Shown in pieces: positions 1 through 8,577 of a DNA stretch of 64,000 nucleotides. The stretch is from Porphyrobacter sp. LM 6 (GTDB taxonomy: Bacteria; Pseudomonadota; Alphaproteobacteria; Sphingomonadales; Sphingomonadaceae). The notes below the pieces were generated by a model. The model ran no database searches, was not told the DNA's origin, and saw nothing but the letters and a program-made list of their open reading frames with translations. The position numbers and the translations under genes were made by a program. Positions within the stretch are counted from its first letter, which is position 1. Every line of letters starts with the position of its first letter. The stretch spans positions 2,108,001-2,172,000 of the forward strand of contig NZ_CP017113.1 in the NCBI RefSeq assembly GCF_001720465.1, given 5' to 3'.

Positions 1-68
1 CTGCGGCAGAAGACGATGGCGACGGCAAGCCGCGCCGCGGCTGGTGGCAGCGCACTTTCGGCGAATAA
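1..68 (+). CDS. rne: C-terminal tip of a probable ribonuclease E (partial)
   Basis: Only the last 21 codons are present, read in the frame beginning at base 3 and ending at the TAA at 66-68. The tail is acidic then basic and ends in RRGWWQRTFGE. A Gly-Trp-Trp-Gln end is what I recall from RNase E/G tails of sphingomonads; that recollection, not a domain match, is the basis for the name. A strong intrinsic terminator follows 26 bases after the stop, which fits the end of a transcription unit. The alternative is any other protein with a basic-aromatic tail. Confidence 0.5.
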   Translation, partial: AAEDDGDGKPRRGWWQRTFGE

Positions 69-94
69 TAAGCCGAAGGCCGATCACACAATCA

Positions 95-128
95 GGGGCG
101 GGAGCGGGCAACCTCTCCCGCCCCTTTT
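95..128 (+). terminator. Rho-independent terminator after the partial gene
   Basis: A perfect 10-bp GC-rich stem (95-104 pairs with 115-124) has a 10-base loop and is followed by four T residues at 125-128. It ends the rightward transcript of the partial gene and lies just outside the stop codon of the leftward methyltransferase gene at 132, so it may also act on that transcript. Confidence 0.8.
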
Positions 129-131
129 GCG

Positions 132-767
132 TCAGGCTGCCGCCTTGCGGGCGATGCCCCACTCCATCCACCCGGCAAAGCGCGGGGTCTTGGGCGTATA
201 CCCCTCGCCCAGCGTCTCGACCGCGAAGCCTGATCCCTGAAGGGCGCTGGCGATCGGACGGGTCAGGTGGCAGCCACCCGCAAGGCGTTTCCAGACCGGC
301 TCGATCCGCTCCTGCCAGCGAAGCACGTCAGTATCGGGTGCGCGGCCGTGTTCGAGGAACAGCGCCTGCCCGCCGGGTCGCAGGATGCGGCGTAGCTCGC
401 GCATGACCTGCACGGGATCCTCGACCGAACACAGGGTGAAGGTGCAGACCACGCAGTCGAAGCTGGCATCGCCAAAGGGGATTGCCTCGCCCTTCCCTTG
501 CCTGAGATCCGCCGCCCAGCCCTTGGCCTGGGCCGCCGCGCGGGTGGCATCGAGCAGTCCTCCATGCGGGTCAATCCCGGCATATGAGGTGATCGCCGCA
601 GGGTCATAGAACTCGTGGTTGATCCCGCCGCCGCAGCCCAGTTCGAACACATCGCCCCGCGCAAGCGGCACGACAGCGGCGCGGCGCTTCATCACCTGAC
701 CTTGCGAGCACGCGCAGGTTATCAGGCGCGGCATCACATTCGCCTCGTACCAGGTCTTGAACCCCAT
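132..767 (-). CDS. class I SAM-dependent methyltransferase
   Basis: This 211-residue protein is a small-molecule-type methyltransferase of the Methyltransf_11/UbiE-like group. The SAM-binding motif I is FELGCGGG near residues 41-48, the acidic residue of motif II is in YAGIDPHGG, and motif III is ALFLEHG after the LRPGG loop. The substrate cannot be told from the sequence. Similar proteins are annotated as phospholipid or quinone-precursor methyltransferases. It stands alone, divergent from the small membrane protein gene at 861 with 93 bases between them. The ATG at 767 gives a full-length protein for the family. Confidence 0.8.
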   Translation of the reverse strand: MGFKTWYEANVMPRLITCACSQGQVMKRRAAVVPLARGDVFELGCGGGINHEFYDPAAITSYAGIDPHGGLLDATRAAAQAKGWAADLRQGKGEAIPFGDASFDCVVCTFTLCSVEDPVQVMRELRRILRPGGQALFLEHGRAPDTDVLRWQERIEPVWKRLAGGCHLTRPIASALQGSGFAVETLGEGYTPKTPRFAGWMEWGIARKAAA

Positions 768-860
768 CCCCGTTCTCCTCCGCTTGCCCTCTTTCCCCGA
801 GGAACAATGCGTGGCACGTTATGCGGCAATTGCCAAACGGGCTGTGGGAGAGAGACCGTC

Positions 861-1172
861 ATGACAACCACCACGCGTTCAGGCTCAGGCACGGGCGCGC
901 CCGGCAAGCCGGGCTTCCGGTTCCATTCCAAGCTGTGGATCGGCGCGGCCATGCTGCTGGCCTTCCCCGCGCTCGGCACCGTGATGGGGCGGGCCAACTG
1001 GGGACCCGAGGACTTCGTGGCGATGACAGCGCTGCTTGCCTTGCTGTGCGGAGCGATCGAAGCCGCCCTGCACTGGCTTGATGCCCCGCGCTGGCGGATC
1101 GGCATGATCATGCTGGCGGTGCTGATGTTCCTGACTGTCTGGGTGCACCTTGCTGTGGGGCTGTTCGACTAG
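861..1172 (+). CDS. small three-helix membrane protein, function unknown
   Basis: The 103-residue protein has a short polar N-terminus rich in Thr, Gly and Pro, then three hydrophobic stretches (about residues 25-43, 50-70 and 77-98) that look like membrane helices. I recognise no family. The ATG at 861 was chosen because a GGGAG ribosome-binding site lies just upstream, and because longer readings run over the 5' part of the opposite methyltransferase gene. Its TAG stop shares a CTAG tetranucleotide with the stop of the convergent SDR gene. Confidence 0.6.
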   Translation: MTTTTRSGSGTGAPGKPGFRFHSKLWIGAAMLLAFPALGTVMGRANWGPEDFVAMTALLALLCGAIEAALHWLDAPRWRIGMIMLAVLMFLTVWVHLAVGLFD

Positions 1173-1924
1173 GACGGAACCTCCGCGCCGCGGAAGTCGA
1201 AGACGCGGCCAGATTGCTCCGGCGTGAGGCGCGCCAGCACACCGAGCAAATTCGAGGCAGCGTCTTCGGGTTTGGTCAGCTGGCCGTCGGGCAGGCCTGA
1301 CTGGAACGGCGCCGACAGCGCGCTATCGACCGTGCCCGGATGCAGACCGACAATCACGCTTTCCGGATGGGTGCGCGCCATTTCCAATGCGAAGTTGCGC
1401 AGCAGCATATTCAGCGCCGCCTTGGACGCGCGGTAGGAGTGCCACCCGCCCAGGCGGTTGTCAGAGATCGAGCCGACCCTAGCGCTGAGCGCCGCAAAGA
1501 TGAACGGCCGGCCGCGCGGCATGAGCGGCAGCATGTGCTTTGCGATCAGCGCCGGCCCAATGGTGTTGAGCGAGAACACCTCGCCCATCGTGGCCGGATC
1601 GAGCCGCTTGTAGGTCCGCTCCGGCCCGGTGCTATCTGCGAGCGTGAGCACACCTGTCGCCACGATCACCCATTCGGGCGGATCGGCTCGCATCGCTTCA
1701 GCCGCACTGGCAATGCTCTCTTCATCGGTAAGATCGAAGGCGAAAGGCACAAGTCCTGCCATGTCAGGTCCCTCAACCCGACGTGAACCGGCGTGGACCA
1801 CCTCTGTCCCGCCCGCGAGCAACGCCGTGCACAGCGCCGCGCCGATCCCGCCGCTGGCGCCGAACACCGCCGCGCGGCGAGGCCAGCGCACTGGCATTTC
1901 CGATACTTGTTCTGCCTGTTCCAT
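1169..1924 (-). CDS. SDR family NAD(P)-dependent oxidoreductase
   Basis: A 251-residue classical short-chain dehydrogenase/reductase. The N-terminal Rossmann motif is FGASGGIG (around residues 21-28) and the catalytic Tyr-Lys pair is in SYRASKAAL. It resembles the sphingomonad proteins annotated as C-factor or cell-to-cell-signalling SDRs, but the substrate is unknown. It ends with a TAG interlocked with the stop of the convergent gene, and starts 142 bases from sdhB, which is transcribed away from it. Confidence 0.8.
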   Translation of the reverse strand: MEQAEQVSEMPVRWPRRAAVFGASGGIGAALCTALLAGGTEVVHAGSRRVEGPDMAGLVPFAFDLTDEESIASAAEAMRADPPEWVIVATGVLTLADSTGPERTYKRLDPATMGEVFSLNTIGPALIAKHMLPLMPRGRPFIFAALSARVGSISDNRLGGWHSYRASKAALNMLLRNFALEMARTHPESVIVGLHPGTVDSALSAPFQSGLPDGQLTKPEDAASNLLGVLARLTPEQSGRVFDFRGAEVPS

Positions 1925-2010
1925 TGCTGCTCAAAGCGCACCGCAACCCGCTTGGTTCCGGCACGTGAGGCGCATTCAACCTCTGTGCAAAACCGCGCAA
2001 CAGCGCCCGC

Positions 2011-2038
2011 TTGCGCGCACGCGCGATGCCGCTAGATA
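2011..2038 (+). promoter_or_regulatory. candidate sigma-70-type promoter of sdhB
   Basis: TTGCGC at 2011-2016 and TAGATA at 2033-2038 are separated by 16 bases and sit about 30 bases before the sdhB start codon, inside the divergent intergenic region. The -35 match is imperfect, so this is a suggestion based on motif and position only. Confidence 0.3.
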
Positions 2039-2066
2039 GGGTGCAATTCGAAACCGGGATCACGTA

Positions 2067-2858
2067 ATGGCGACCTTCACTCTCCCCAAGAATTCCAAGA
2101 TCAACAGCGCCGGCAAGGTCCACAAGGCCGAGGGCGACAATGGCAAGGGACGTGTGAAGTCGTTCAAGATCTACCGCTACGATCCCGACAGCGGCCAGAA
2201 CCCGCGCTACGACAAGTTCGAGATAAATCTCGACGAATGCGGCCCGATGGTTCTCGACGCGCTGTTCAAGATCAAGAACGAGATCGACCCGACCCTGACC
2301 TTCCGCCGTTCGTGCCGCGAAGGCATCTGCGGTTCGTGCTCGATGAACATGAACGGCAAGAACGGCCTCGCCTGCACCACCGCAATCGAGGATCTGAAGG
2401 GCGAGATCCGCATCACCCCGCTGCCGCACATGGACGTGATCAAGGACTTGGTGCCCGATTTCACGCACTTCTACGCGCAATACGCAAGCATCCGCCCGTG
2501 GCTGCAGACCGTTTCGCCGACCCCGAGCGGCAAGGAGCGGCTGCAATCGCCCGAACAGCGCGAGAAGCTCGATGGCCTCTACGAGTGCATCCTGTGCGCC
2601 TGCTGCTCGACCTCGTGCCCGTCCTACTGGTGGAACTCGGACAAGTTCCTCGGCCCTGCGATCCTGCTCCAGGCCTATCGCTGGCTCGCCGACAGCCGCG
2701 ACGAGATGACCGGTGAGCGTCTGGACGATCTGGAAGATCCGTTCCGGCTCTACCGCTGCCACACCATCATGAACTGCGCGAATGTGTGCCCCAAGGGCCT
2801 CAGCCCGGCCAAGGCCATCGCGGAGACCAAGAAGATGATGGCCGAGCGGGCCATCTGA
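2067..2858 (+). CDS. sdhB: succinate dehydrogenase iron-sulfur subunit
   Basis: SdhB carries electrons from the flavoprotein SdhA through three iron-sulfur clusters to ubiquinone in complex II of the inner membrane (TCA cycle and respiration). All three cysteine sets are visible in the 263-residue protein: CREGICGSC plus a later Cys for the 2Fe-2S cluster, [11 protein letters not shown], and [14 protein letters not shown]. Length is normal for alphaproteobacteria. The start is the ATG at 2067 after a GGGA-type site. The other subunit genes are not in the window. A thioesterase gene follows after 4 bases and zapE after that, so the three are probably cotranscribed. Confidence 0.97.
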   Translation: MATFTLPKNSKINSAGKVHKAEGDNGKGRVKSFKIYRYDPDSGQNPRYDKFEINLDECGPMVLDALFKIKNEIDPTLTFRRSCREGICGSCSMNMNGKNGLACTTAIEDLKGEIRITPLPHMDVIKDLVPDFTHFYAQYASIRPWLQTVSPTPSGKERLQSPEQREKLDGLYECILCACCSTSCPSYWWNSDKFLGPAILLQAYRWLADSRDEMTGERLDDLEDPFRLYRCHTIMNCANVCPKGLSPAKAIAETKKMMAERAI

Positions 2859-2862
2859 TCCG

Positions 2863-3330
2863 GTGAGCTTCAAGGACGACGTATTCGAACACGGGCCGGA
2901 CCCGGAAAATCCCGGCTGGCATCACTGGAACCTCAAGGATCCCACGCTGTTCAACGGCGCGGTGATGGGCAAGCTCATCACCCGCGTCGATCCCGACGGG
3001 AAAGCGCGCCTCAGGATGTTCCCCGAGCGCAAGCACGAGAACCTGCAAGGCGTGATCCACGGCGCGGTGACGCTGGCGCTGATCGACATCTCGCTGTTTG
3101 TCACCATGCATCGCATCGGCACCGGCAATGCCGGGCCTTCGGTCACGTTGGAACTCTCGACGCAGTTCGTGGGTGGCGGCGATCCCAAGCGCCCGCTCGA
3201 TGCGGTGACCGAGATCGTGCGCGAGACCGGCAAGCTCGTGTTTGTGCGCGGGATGGTGGTGCAGGACGAGGACACTGTCGCCAGCTTCTCGGGCATCGTA
3301 CGCAAGATGCTGCCACGCGCCCCAGCCTGA
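2863..3330 (+). CDS. PaaI family hotdog-fold thioesterase
   Basis: The 155-residue protein has the hotdog thioesterase pattern: a ligand-shaping His-Gly in VIHGAVTLALIDISLF, followed by SVTLELSTQFVGGG. Such enzymes hydrolyse acyl-CoA thioesters in the cytoplasm. The exact acyl group is not predictable. GTG at 2863, 4 bases after the sdhB stop, is the only start that leaves the domain intact without overlapping sdhB, and it suggests translational coupling. Confidence 0.8.
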   Translation: MSFKDDVFEHGPDPENPGWHHWNLKDPTLFNGAVMGKLITRVDPDGKARLRMFPERKHENLQGVIHGAVTLALIDISLFVTMHRIGTGNAGPSVTLELSTQFVGGGDPKRPLDAVTEIVRETGKLVFVRGMVVQDEDTVASFSGIVRKMLPRAPA

Positions 3331-3334
3331 CGCC

Positions 3335-4456
3335 ATGCCCGGCCTGCTCGTCCGCTATGATGCACTGATCGCCAGCGGCCAGCTGCGTGCCGATCCCGAT
3401 CAGCGCGCCGCAGCGGAACGGCTCGCGCGGTTGCAGGACGAACTCGAAGCACCCCCGCCGCCAAAGCGCTGGTATGCCTATATCCTCGGTTCACCCCCGA
3501 CCACGCCCGACCCGCGCGGCGTCTACCTCTGGGGCGGGGTCGGGCGCGGCAAATCGATGCTGATGGACCTGTTCGTCGAAACGCTCGGGATCGAAAAGAA
3601 ACGCCGGGTCCACTTCCATGCCTTCATGCTCGAAGTCGACCGCCGCATCGCGGCCGCGCGCAAGGCCGAGCGCAAGGACCCGCTCACCGCCGTGGCGCTC
3701 GAAATGGCGGGCGAAGTGCGCTGCCTCGCATTCGACGAGATGGTGGTGACCAACACCGCCGATGCCGCGATCATGGGGCGCTTCTTCAAGACGCTGATCG
3801 AGAGCGGCACGGTGATCGTCACCACCTCCAACCGCCCCCCACGCGATCTCTACAAAGACGGGCTCAACCGCTCGCTGTTCCTGCCCTTCATCGATCTGGT
3901 CGAACGCCGGATGGATGTGCTGAGCCTCAACGGCGCAACCGATTACCGGCTCGACCGGATCGGCGGGCTGGCGATGTGGCATTCGCCGCTGGGCGATGCG
4001 GCGACGGCGCAGGTGCGCGAGGCCTTTTTCCGCCTCACTGACTTCGCCCCCGAAGATGCCGCCAATGTGCCCTCGGGCGAACTCGATTTGGGCGGTGGGC
4101 GCACGCTCCACGTGCCCAAGAGCCTCAAGGGCGTGGGCGTATTCAGCTTCAAGAAGCTGTGTGTCGAGAACCGCGGCGCGGCGGATTACCTTGCCATTGC
4201 CCGCGCGTTCCACACCGTGATCCTCGTCGGCATCCCGCTGATGGGGCCGGAAAACCGCAACGAAGCGATCCGCTTCACCAAGCTGATCGACGCGCTTTAC
4301 GAATACCGGGTGAAGCTTTTCGTCACCGCCGCCGCGCTGCCCGAACAGCTCTATCAATCAGGTGACGGCGCCTTCGAATTCGAGCGCACAGTTAGCCGTT
4401 TGAACGAGATGCAGAGCGCCGATTACATGGCCTTGGGCCACGGCACCGAAGACTAG
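3335..4456 (+). CDS. zapE: cell division protein ZapE (AFG1-like ATPase)
   Basis: ZapE is a P-loop ATPase that acts at the division ring in proteobacteria and belongs to the AFG1/LACE1 family. The 373-residue product has a Walker A motif GGVGRGKS at residues 67-74, the family block HFHAFM, and a Walker B-like CLAFDEM. A conserved TTSNRPP sensor segment follows. ATG at 3335 lies 4 bases after the thioesterase stop. A longer frame reaches upstream but only by running inside that gene. Its TAG stop interlocks with the stop of the convergent XrtA-cluster amidotransferase in a CTAG. Confidence 0.9.
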   Translation: MPGLLVRYDALIASGQLRADPDQRAAAERLARLQDELEAPPPPKRWYAYILGSPPTTPDPRGVYLWGGVGRGKSMLMDLFVETLGIEKKRRVHFHAFMLEVDRRIAAARKAERKDPLTAVALEMAGEVRCLAFDEMVVTNTADAAIMGRFFKTLIESGTVIVTTSNRPPRDLYKDGLNRSLFLPFIDLVERRMDVLSLNGATDYRLDRIGGLAMWHSPLGDAATAQVREAFFRLTDFAPEDAANVPSGELDLGGGRTLHVPKSLKGVGVFSFKKLCVENRGAADYLAIARAFHTVILVGIPLMGPENRNEAIRFTKLIDALYEYRVKLFVTAAALPEQLYQSGDGAFEFERTVSRLNEMQSADYMALGHGTED

Positions 4457-6348
4457 GCGCTCACACCTAGGCGGGTCAGCGACTTCTCCAGCATCAACAG
4501 CTGCCACAGGGTGCGCGAATGGTCGGCGCGGCCAGCGATATGCGCTTCGGCGAGCGCTGCGATAGACTTGGGATCGAAGAACCCGGTCTGCGCCAGACAG
4601 CCCGACGCGATCCCGCGCGCCGCACCGGCCAGCGGGCCGCGCAGCCATTCGGCAATCGGGGTAACGAAGCCCTGCTTGGGCCGGTAGAGCACGTCATTCG
4701 GCAGGTAGCGCTCGAGGCTCTTCTTGAGCAGGTATTTGCCCGACGAACCCCGCACCCGCATCCGCTCCGGCAAACGCGCCGCGAATTCCACCAGTCGATG
4801 ATCGAGCAGCGGCTCGCGCGCCTCGAGGCTCACCGCCATGCTCGTGCGGTCGACCTTGGTGAGGATGTCGCCCGGCAACCAGAAGGCAAGATCGGCATAT
4901 TGCGCGCGGTCGAGACCTGAACGGCCGGGGGCTGCGCACATCATCGCGATCAGCTCGTCCTCGGCACGGAAGCCATCGAGACTGGCGGCGAAGCTGTCCG
5001 AATAGAGCGCGCGCCGAGCCTCGGGCAGCGTCACCGAAAGCCCGCGCGCGTAGCCTTCCTCTCCGCTCTCCGCGAGCGCGAGCAAGGTCGCCTTGGCCCG
5101 CAAGGGGCGCGGCGCCCAATCGGCCTTGGGCCAAGCGCGGCCAAGCGCGCCGAACAAGGGCGCGCGCAAACCCGCTGGCAACACCGCACGGGCACGCTCC
5201 TCATGGTGGTGAAACACCTGGCGGCGATATCCGGCAAAAGCCTCGTCGGCCCCGTCACCCGACAACGCCACCGTGACCCGTTCACGCGCCAATTGGCATA
5301 CCCGCCATGTTGGCAGTGCCGAGGCATCGGCGAAAGGCTCGTCGAACATCGCGGCGATCTGGTCGATGGCGGCAAAATCATCGGTGGCGACGATCCGCTC
5401 CTGATGATCCGCACCGAACCGCGCTGCGACCTGCCGCGCGTAACTCGTCTCGTCATAGGCGGCGACGTCGAACCCGATCGAGCAGGTTCGCACCGGCTGC
5501 GCGCTTGCCTCTGCCATCAGCGCGACGACGCCCGAGGAATCCACCCCGCCCGACAGGAAGGCGCCTAGCGGGACATCGGCCACCATGCGCGATCGCACGG
5601 CATCGCGCAGCAGATGGACGAGCTGGGCGGAGAGATCGGCCTCGCTGCCACGCTCGCGCTGGCTGAAATCGATATCCCACCAGCGCTGCGGACGGCCCGG
5701 CGTGCGCCCCTGCTCGATCAGCCAGAAATGGCCTGCGGGGAGCTTCGCCACCCCCGACAGGATCGAATGCGTATCCGGCACATAGCCCCAGGCCATATAG
5801 GCCTCGATCGCATGCGCGTTCACCCGACGGCGCAGGAGCGGGTGGGCAAGCAGACCCTTCAGTTCCGAAGCAAAGGCGATGCTGCCATCGGACAGGTGGG
5901 CAAGGAACAGCGGCTTCACCCCGAAGCGGTCCCGCGCGAGGAACAGCTGGCGCTTGTCCAGATCGAACAGCGCGAAGGCGAACATCCCGTCAAGCCGCTT
6001 GAGGCAATCGACGCCCCAACGCTGCCACGCGGCAAGGATCACCTCGGTGTCGCCGCTGGTGCGGAAGGTAAAACCGGCCTGTTCCAGCTCGCGCCGCAAT
6101 TCGCGGAAATTGTAGATTTCGCCGTTGAAGACGATCACCGCGCGGCCATCGGCGGAATGCATCGGTTGGGGCGAGCCGGCAAGGTCGATGATCGAAAGGC
6201 GTCGGTGGCCAAGGCCGATGCCGTGATCGGTCCACACCCCCGCTCCGTCAGGCCCGCGGTGCGCGAGCGCCTCGCACATCCGCTCGACCCGCGCCGGATC
6301 GACCGGCTTGGAGGTTTCGGCATGAACGATCCCGGCAATCCCGCACAT
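4453..6348 (-). CDS. XrtA-system amidotransferase (asparagine synthase-like)
   Basis: Last gene of the XrtA operon. The 631-residue protein begins MCGIAGIV, so Cys2 becomes the N-terminal nucleophile of a class II glutamine amidotransferase domain after Met removal. The C-terminal asparagine-synthetase domain has the PP-loop SGGVDSSG. It matches the exosortase A-associated amidotransferase 1 family (TIGR03108), thought to amidate a sugar or another precursor of the exopolysaccharide. The start was fixed by the catalytic Cys. The frame stays open far upstream but there it only overlaps xrtA. There are 11 bases between the xrtA stop and this start. Confidence 0.9.
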   Translation of the reverse strand: MCGIAGIVHAETSKPVDPARVERMCEALAHRGPDGAGVWTDHGIGLGHRRLSIIDLAGSPQPMHSADGRAVIVFNGEIYNFRELRRELEQAGFTFRTSGDTEVILAAWQRWGVDCLKRLDGMFAFALFDLDKRQLFLARDRFGVKPLFLAHLSDGSIAFASELKGLLAHPLLRRRVNAHAIEAYMAWGYVPDTHSILSGVAKLPAGHFWLIEQGRTPGRPQRWWDIDFSQRERGSEADLSAQLVHLLRDAVRSRMVADVPLGAFLSGGVDSSGVVALMAEASAQPVRTCSIGFDVAAYDETSYARQVAARFGADHQERIVATDDFAAIDQIAAMFDEPFADASALPTWRVCQLARERVTVALSGDGADEAFAGYRRQVFHHHEERARAVLPAGLRAPLFGALGRAWPKADWAPRPLRAKATLLALAESGEEGYARGLSVTLPEARRALYSDSFAASLDGFRAEDELIAMMCAAPGRSGLDRAQYADLAFWLPGDILTKVDRTSMAVSLEAREPLLDHRLVEFAARLPERMRVRGSSGKYLLKKSLERYLPNDVLYRPKQGFVTPIAEWLRGPLAGAARGIASGCLAQTGFFDPKSIAALAEAHIAGRADHSRTLWQLLMLEKSLTRLGVSA

Positions 6349-6359
6349 CGGGATCGGAC

Positions 6360-7367
6360 CTAAAGCATCGCCGCGAGCGCGGCAATCGCGGCCAGCGAAC
6401 AGGTCGCAAGCACGGCACTGGCCGGCGCAAGCGCATGGGTCTCGGCACGCGAGAGCCAGTCCCACTTGGCAAGGCTCGCGGCATCCCAGCCATGCTGCTC
6501 GGGTTCGCGCTCGAACCAGCGCCACGCCCCGGCGAGCACCAGCGCGAGCACGATGGCAAAGAACACCCAGCCATAGATGATATGATCGAAACCGGTTGCT
6601 GCCTCGGCGCCGATGGATTGCGCGACATAAATCGTCGCAAAGGCGCGCACGCCATTGGCGAGGATCGGCACGATCACGCAGGCCGCCATGAACAGCGCGC
6701 GCCGTCGCCAGCTGGCAAAGCGGGTAAAGGCGACCAGCACCCCGAGCGTCGCCATCGCGACCAGGAACTTCACCCCTGAACAGGCCTCGGCAACGATGAA
6801 CAGACCTGCGGGTGTATCGATATGCAGGCCTTCGATCTGCGCCGGCACCCCGCTCCAGCGCACCAGCGTCACCGCGATCTCGGCGGTGACGAATTGCAGC
6901 GGCGGGATGATCTCGTCGCCGAACGGGACAAGGAACGCGCCCATCGCCAGCGGAAGGGCGAGCAGCAGTGCGGCGCGCAACCCGAGCACGCTCAGCACCG
7001 CCGCCTGCAACGCCACCACCGCGCCTGCATGGGCAAGAAGGTTGATCCCGCTCGCCCGCCCCGCAAGCCACAGGCACAGCGCCGCGACCACCAGCACAAG
7101 ACCCGGCCAGAACGGCTTCGGCGCGATGCGCGTCAGCTCGCCGGCCTTGAGCCAGACCAGCCAGCCCATGATGAACGGCACCAGCAGCAGGTGGTTATAG
7201 GTGTCGATCGCCCACCACTGGTGGAACATCTCGCCCCAGCTCGATACGGTCGCGAGCATCAGCGCGAAGCTGACGACCACCAGCGCGACAAGCGGCGCGC
7301 GCCAGTCAGCGGGAACGCTGCCTGCGGCCATCGCCGGAGCGGGGAGCGTGCTCTGCTCAGGCGGCAT
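6360..7367 (-). CDS. xrtA: exosortase A (PEP-CTERM sorting protease/transpeptidase)
   Basis: A polytopic inner-membrane protein of 335 residues with the exosortase catalytic triad in its usual setting: Cys196 in AEACSG, Arg241 in NGVRA, His262 in FDHIIYG. Exosortases cut PEP-CTERM tails from exported proteins, probably joining them to a surface carrier. The protein ends about 70 residues after the His. A C-terminal EpsI domain, which is fused to many XrtA proteins, is absent. ATG at 7367 overlaps the upstream glycosyltransferase gene by 11 bases. No PEP-CTERM substrate is encoded in this window. Confidence 0.93.
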   Translation of the reverse strand: MPPEQSTLPAPAMAAGSVPADWRAPLVALVVVSFALMLATVSSWGEMFHQWWAIDTYNHLLLVPFIMGWLVWLKAGELTRIAPKPFWPGLVLVVAALCLWLAGRASGINLLAHAGAVVALQAAVLSVLGLRAALLLALPLAMGAFLVPFGDEIIPPLQFVTAEIAVTLVRWSGVPAQIEGLHIDTPAGLFIVAEACSGVKFLVAMATLGVLVAFTRFASWRRRALFMAACVIVPILANGVRAFATIYVAQSIGAEAATGFDHIIYGWVFFAIVLALVLAGAWRWFEREPEQHGWDAASLAKWDWLSRAETHALAPASAVLATCSLAAIAALAAML

Positions 7368-8577
7368 CGCGAATCCCCTCGCCCGGCTGCCCCACAAGGC
7401 CAGCCAGCGGTGCCAGCATCGCGTCCCAGCCATGATGCGCGAGCACGAAGCGCCGCGCTGCCGCGCCAAGTCCGGCAGCCGCAGCGGGATCGGCGAGCAG
7501 CGCCGCGATCCGCGCCGCCATGGCTTGCGGATCGGGCGGGCACACCAGCCAATGCGCGCCATCCTCGGCGGCGATGCCGGTTGCCGCTTCGGGGGTGAGC
7601 ACCACGGGCCGCGCCATCGCCATCGCCTCGAGCACCTTGTTCTGCACTCCGCGCGCGATCAGCAGCGGGGCGAGCACCGCGTCGGCCGCCGCGATGAACG
7701 GGCGCACATCGGGCACTTCGCCCCAGACGTGAACCCCGGGCGTGCCGTGATGCGCCATGAGCGCGCGGGTCGGGTTGCGCCCGACAACATGGAACATCGC
7801 CTGCGGCAGATGCGCACGCAGCTTGGGCAGCAAGGCCTCGATCACCCACAGCGCAGCCTGTTCGTTGGGCCGGTAATCCATCTGGCCGGTGAAGACGAAA
7901 TGCGGCCCCGGTTGCTGCTCGATGGCCGGATGCGGCGCGGTGATGGCGGGGTCGAAGAAGGCCACATCAATGCCGTTGCCGATGACCTCGACATTGACCT
8001 TGTCGGGCGTGACAAGGCGGCTGCGATAGAGCGCGGCCTCGGCCTCGGAGATCAGGATCGTCGCATCGGCGCGTGCACCGAGCCGTTCTTCCTCCGCCCC
8101 CAGCAGCCGCGCCTCGCGGGCGTTGAGCCACACCCGCTCGCCTGCCTCTGCGTAGCTGGCAAATTTGGCGCTATCGACATCGCACAGGTCGATCACCACG
8201 CGGCCGGCAAAACCCTCGGGCACATATTGGCCCATCTGCCCGGAGAAGACGACGATCGCGCTGATCGGACGGCTTGCGATGGTGCGCCGCACCCAGTCCG
8301 CCAGCTTGGCCGAGTGAAAGGCGGTAAGGCTGACCGGCTTGCCCGCCAGCACGGCCTCGATCCCGGCCAACGCCAGCGGCTTGGAGCGCGCCGCGACACA
8401 ATGCGAGGCGGCAACGCCAGCAAGCGCGGTTTCGGCCTCCTTGTCGCCCTCGCCGAAGCAACCGACGTGCACGGGAGCGAGCCGCGCCAGCGCCTTGAGC
8501 AGATGGTGCGAACGAATCCGGTCGCCGCGATCGGGCGGGAACGGCACGCGGTGCGCGAGGAACAGGATCTCGCCCAT
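7357..8577 (-). CDS. XrtA-system glycosyltransferase (TIGR03087 type)
   Basis: A 406-residue GT-B-type glycosyltransferase. The N-terminus MGEILFLAHRVPFPPDRGDR is the hallmark of the PEP-CTERM/XrtA glycosyltransferase family TIGR03087, and the C-terminal half has the nucleotide-sugar-binding Glu segment of GT4-like enzymes (GVQNKVLEAMAMARP). It likely adds a sugar to the repeat unit at the cytoplasmic face of the membrane. ATG at 8577 overlaps the stop of the FemAB gene by one base (TGATG), so translation is probably coupled. Confidence 0.9.
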   Translation of the reverse strand: MGEILFLAHRVPFPPDRGDRIRSHHLLKALARLAPVHVGCFGEGDKEAETALAGVAASHCVAARSKPLALAGIEAVLAGKPVSLTAFHSAKLADWVRRTIASRPISAIVVFSGQMGQYVPEGFAGRVVIDLCDVDSAKFASYAEAGERVWLNAREARLLGAEEERLGARADATILISEAEAALYRSRLVTPDKVNVEVIGNGIDVAFFDPAITAPHPAIEQQPGPHFVFTGQMDYRPNEQAALWVIEALLPKLRAHLPQAMFHVVGRNPTRALMAHHGTPGVHVWGEVPDVRPFIAAADAVLAPLLIARGVQNKVLEAMAMARPVVLTPEAATGIAAEDGAHWLVCPPDPQAMAARIAALLADPAAAAGLGAAARRFVLAHHGWDAMLAPLAGLVGQPGEGIRDAA

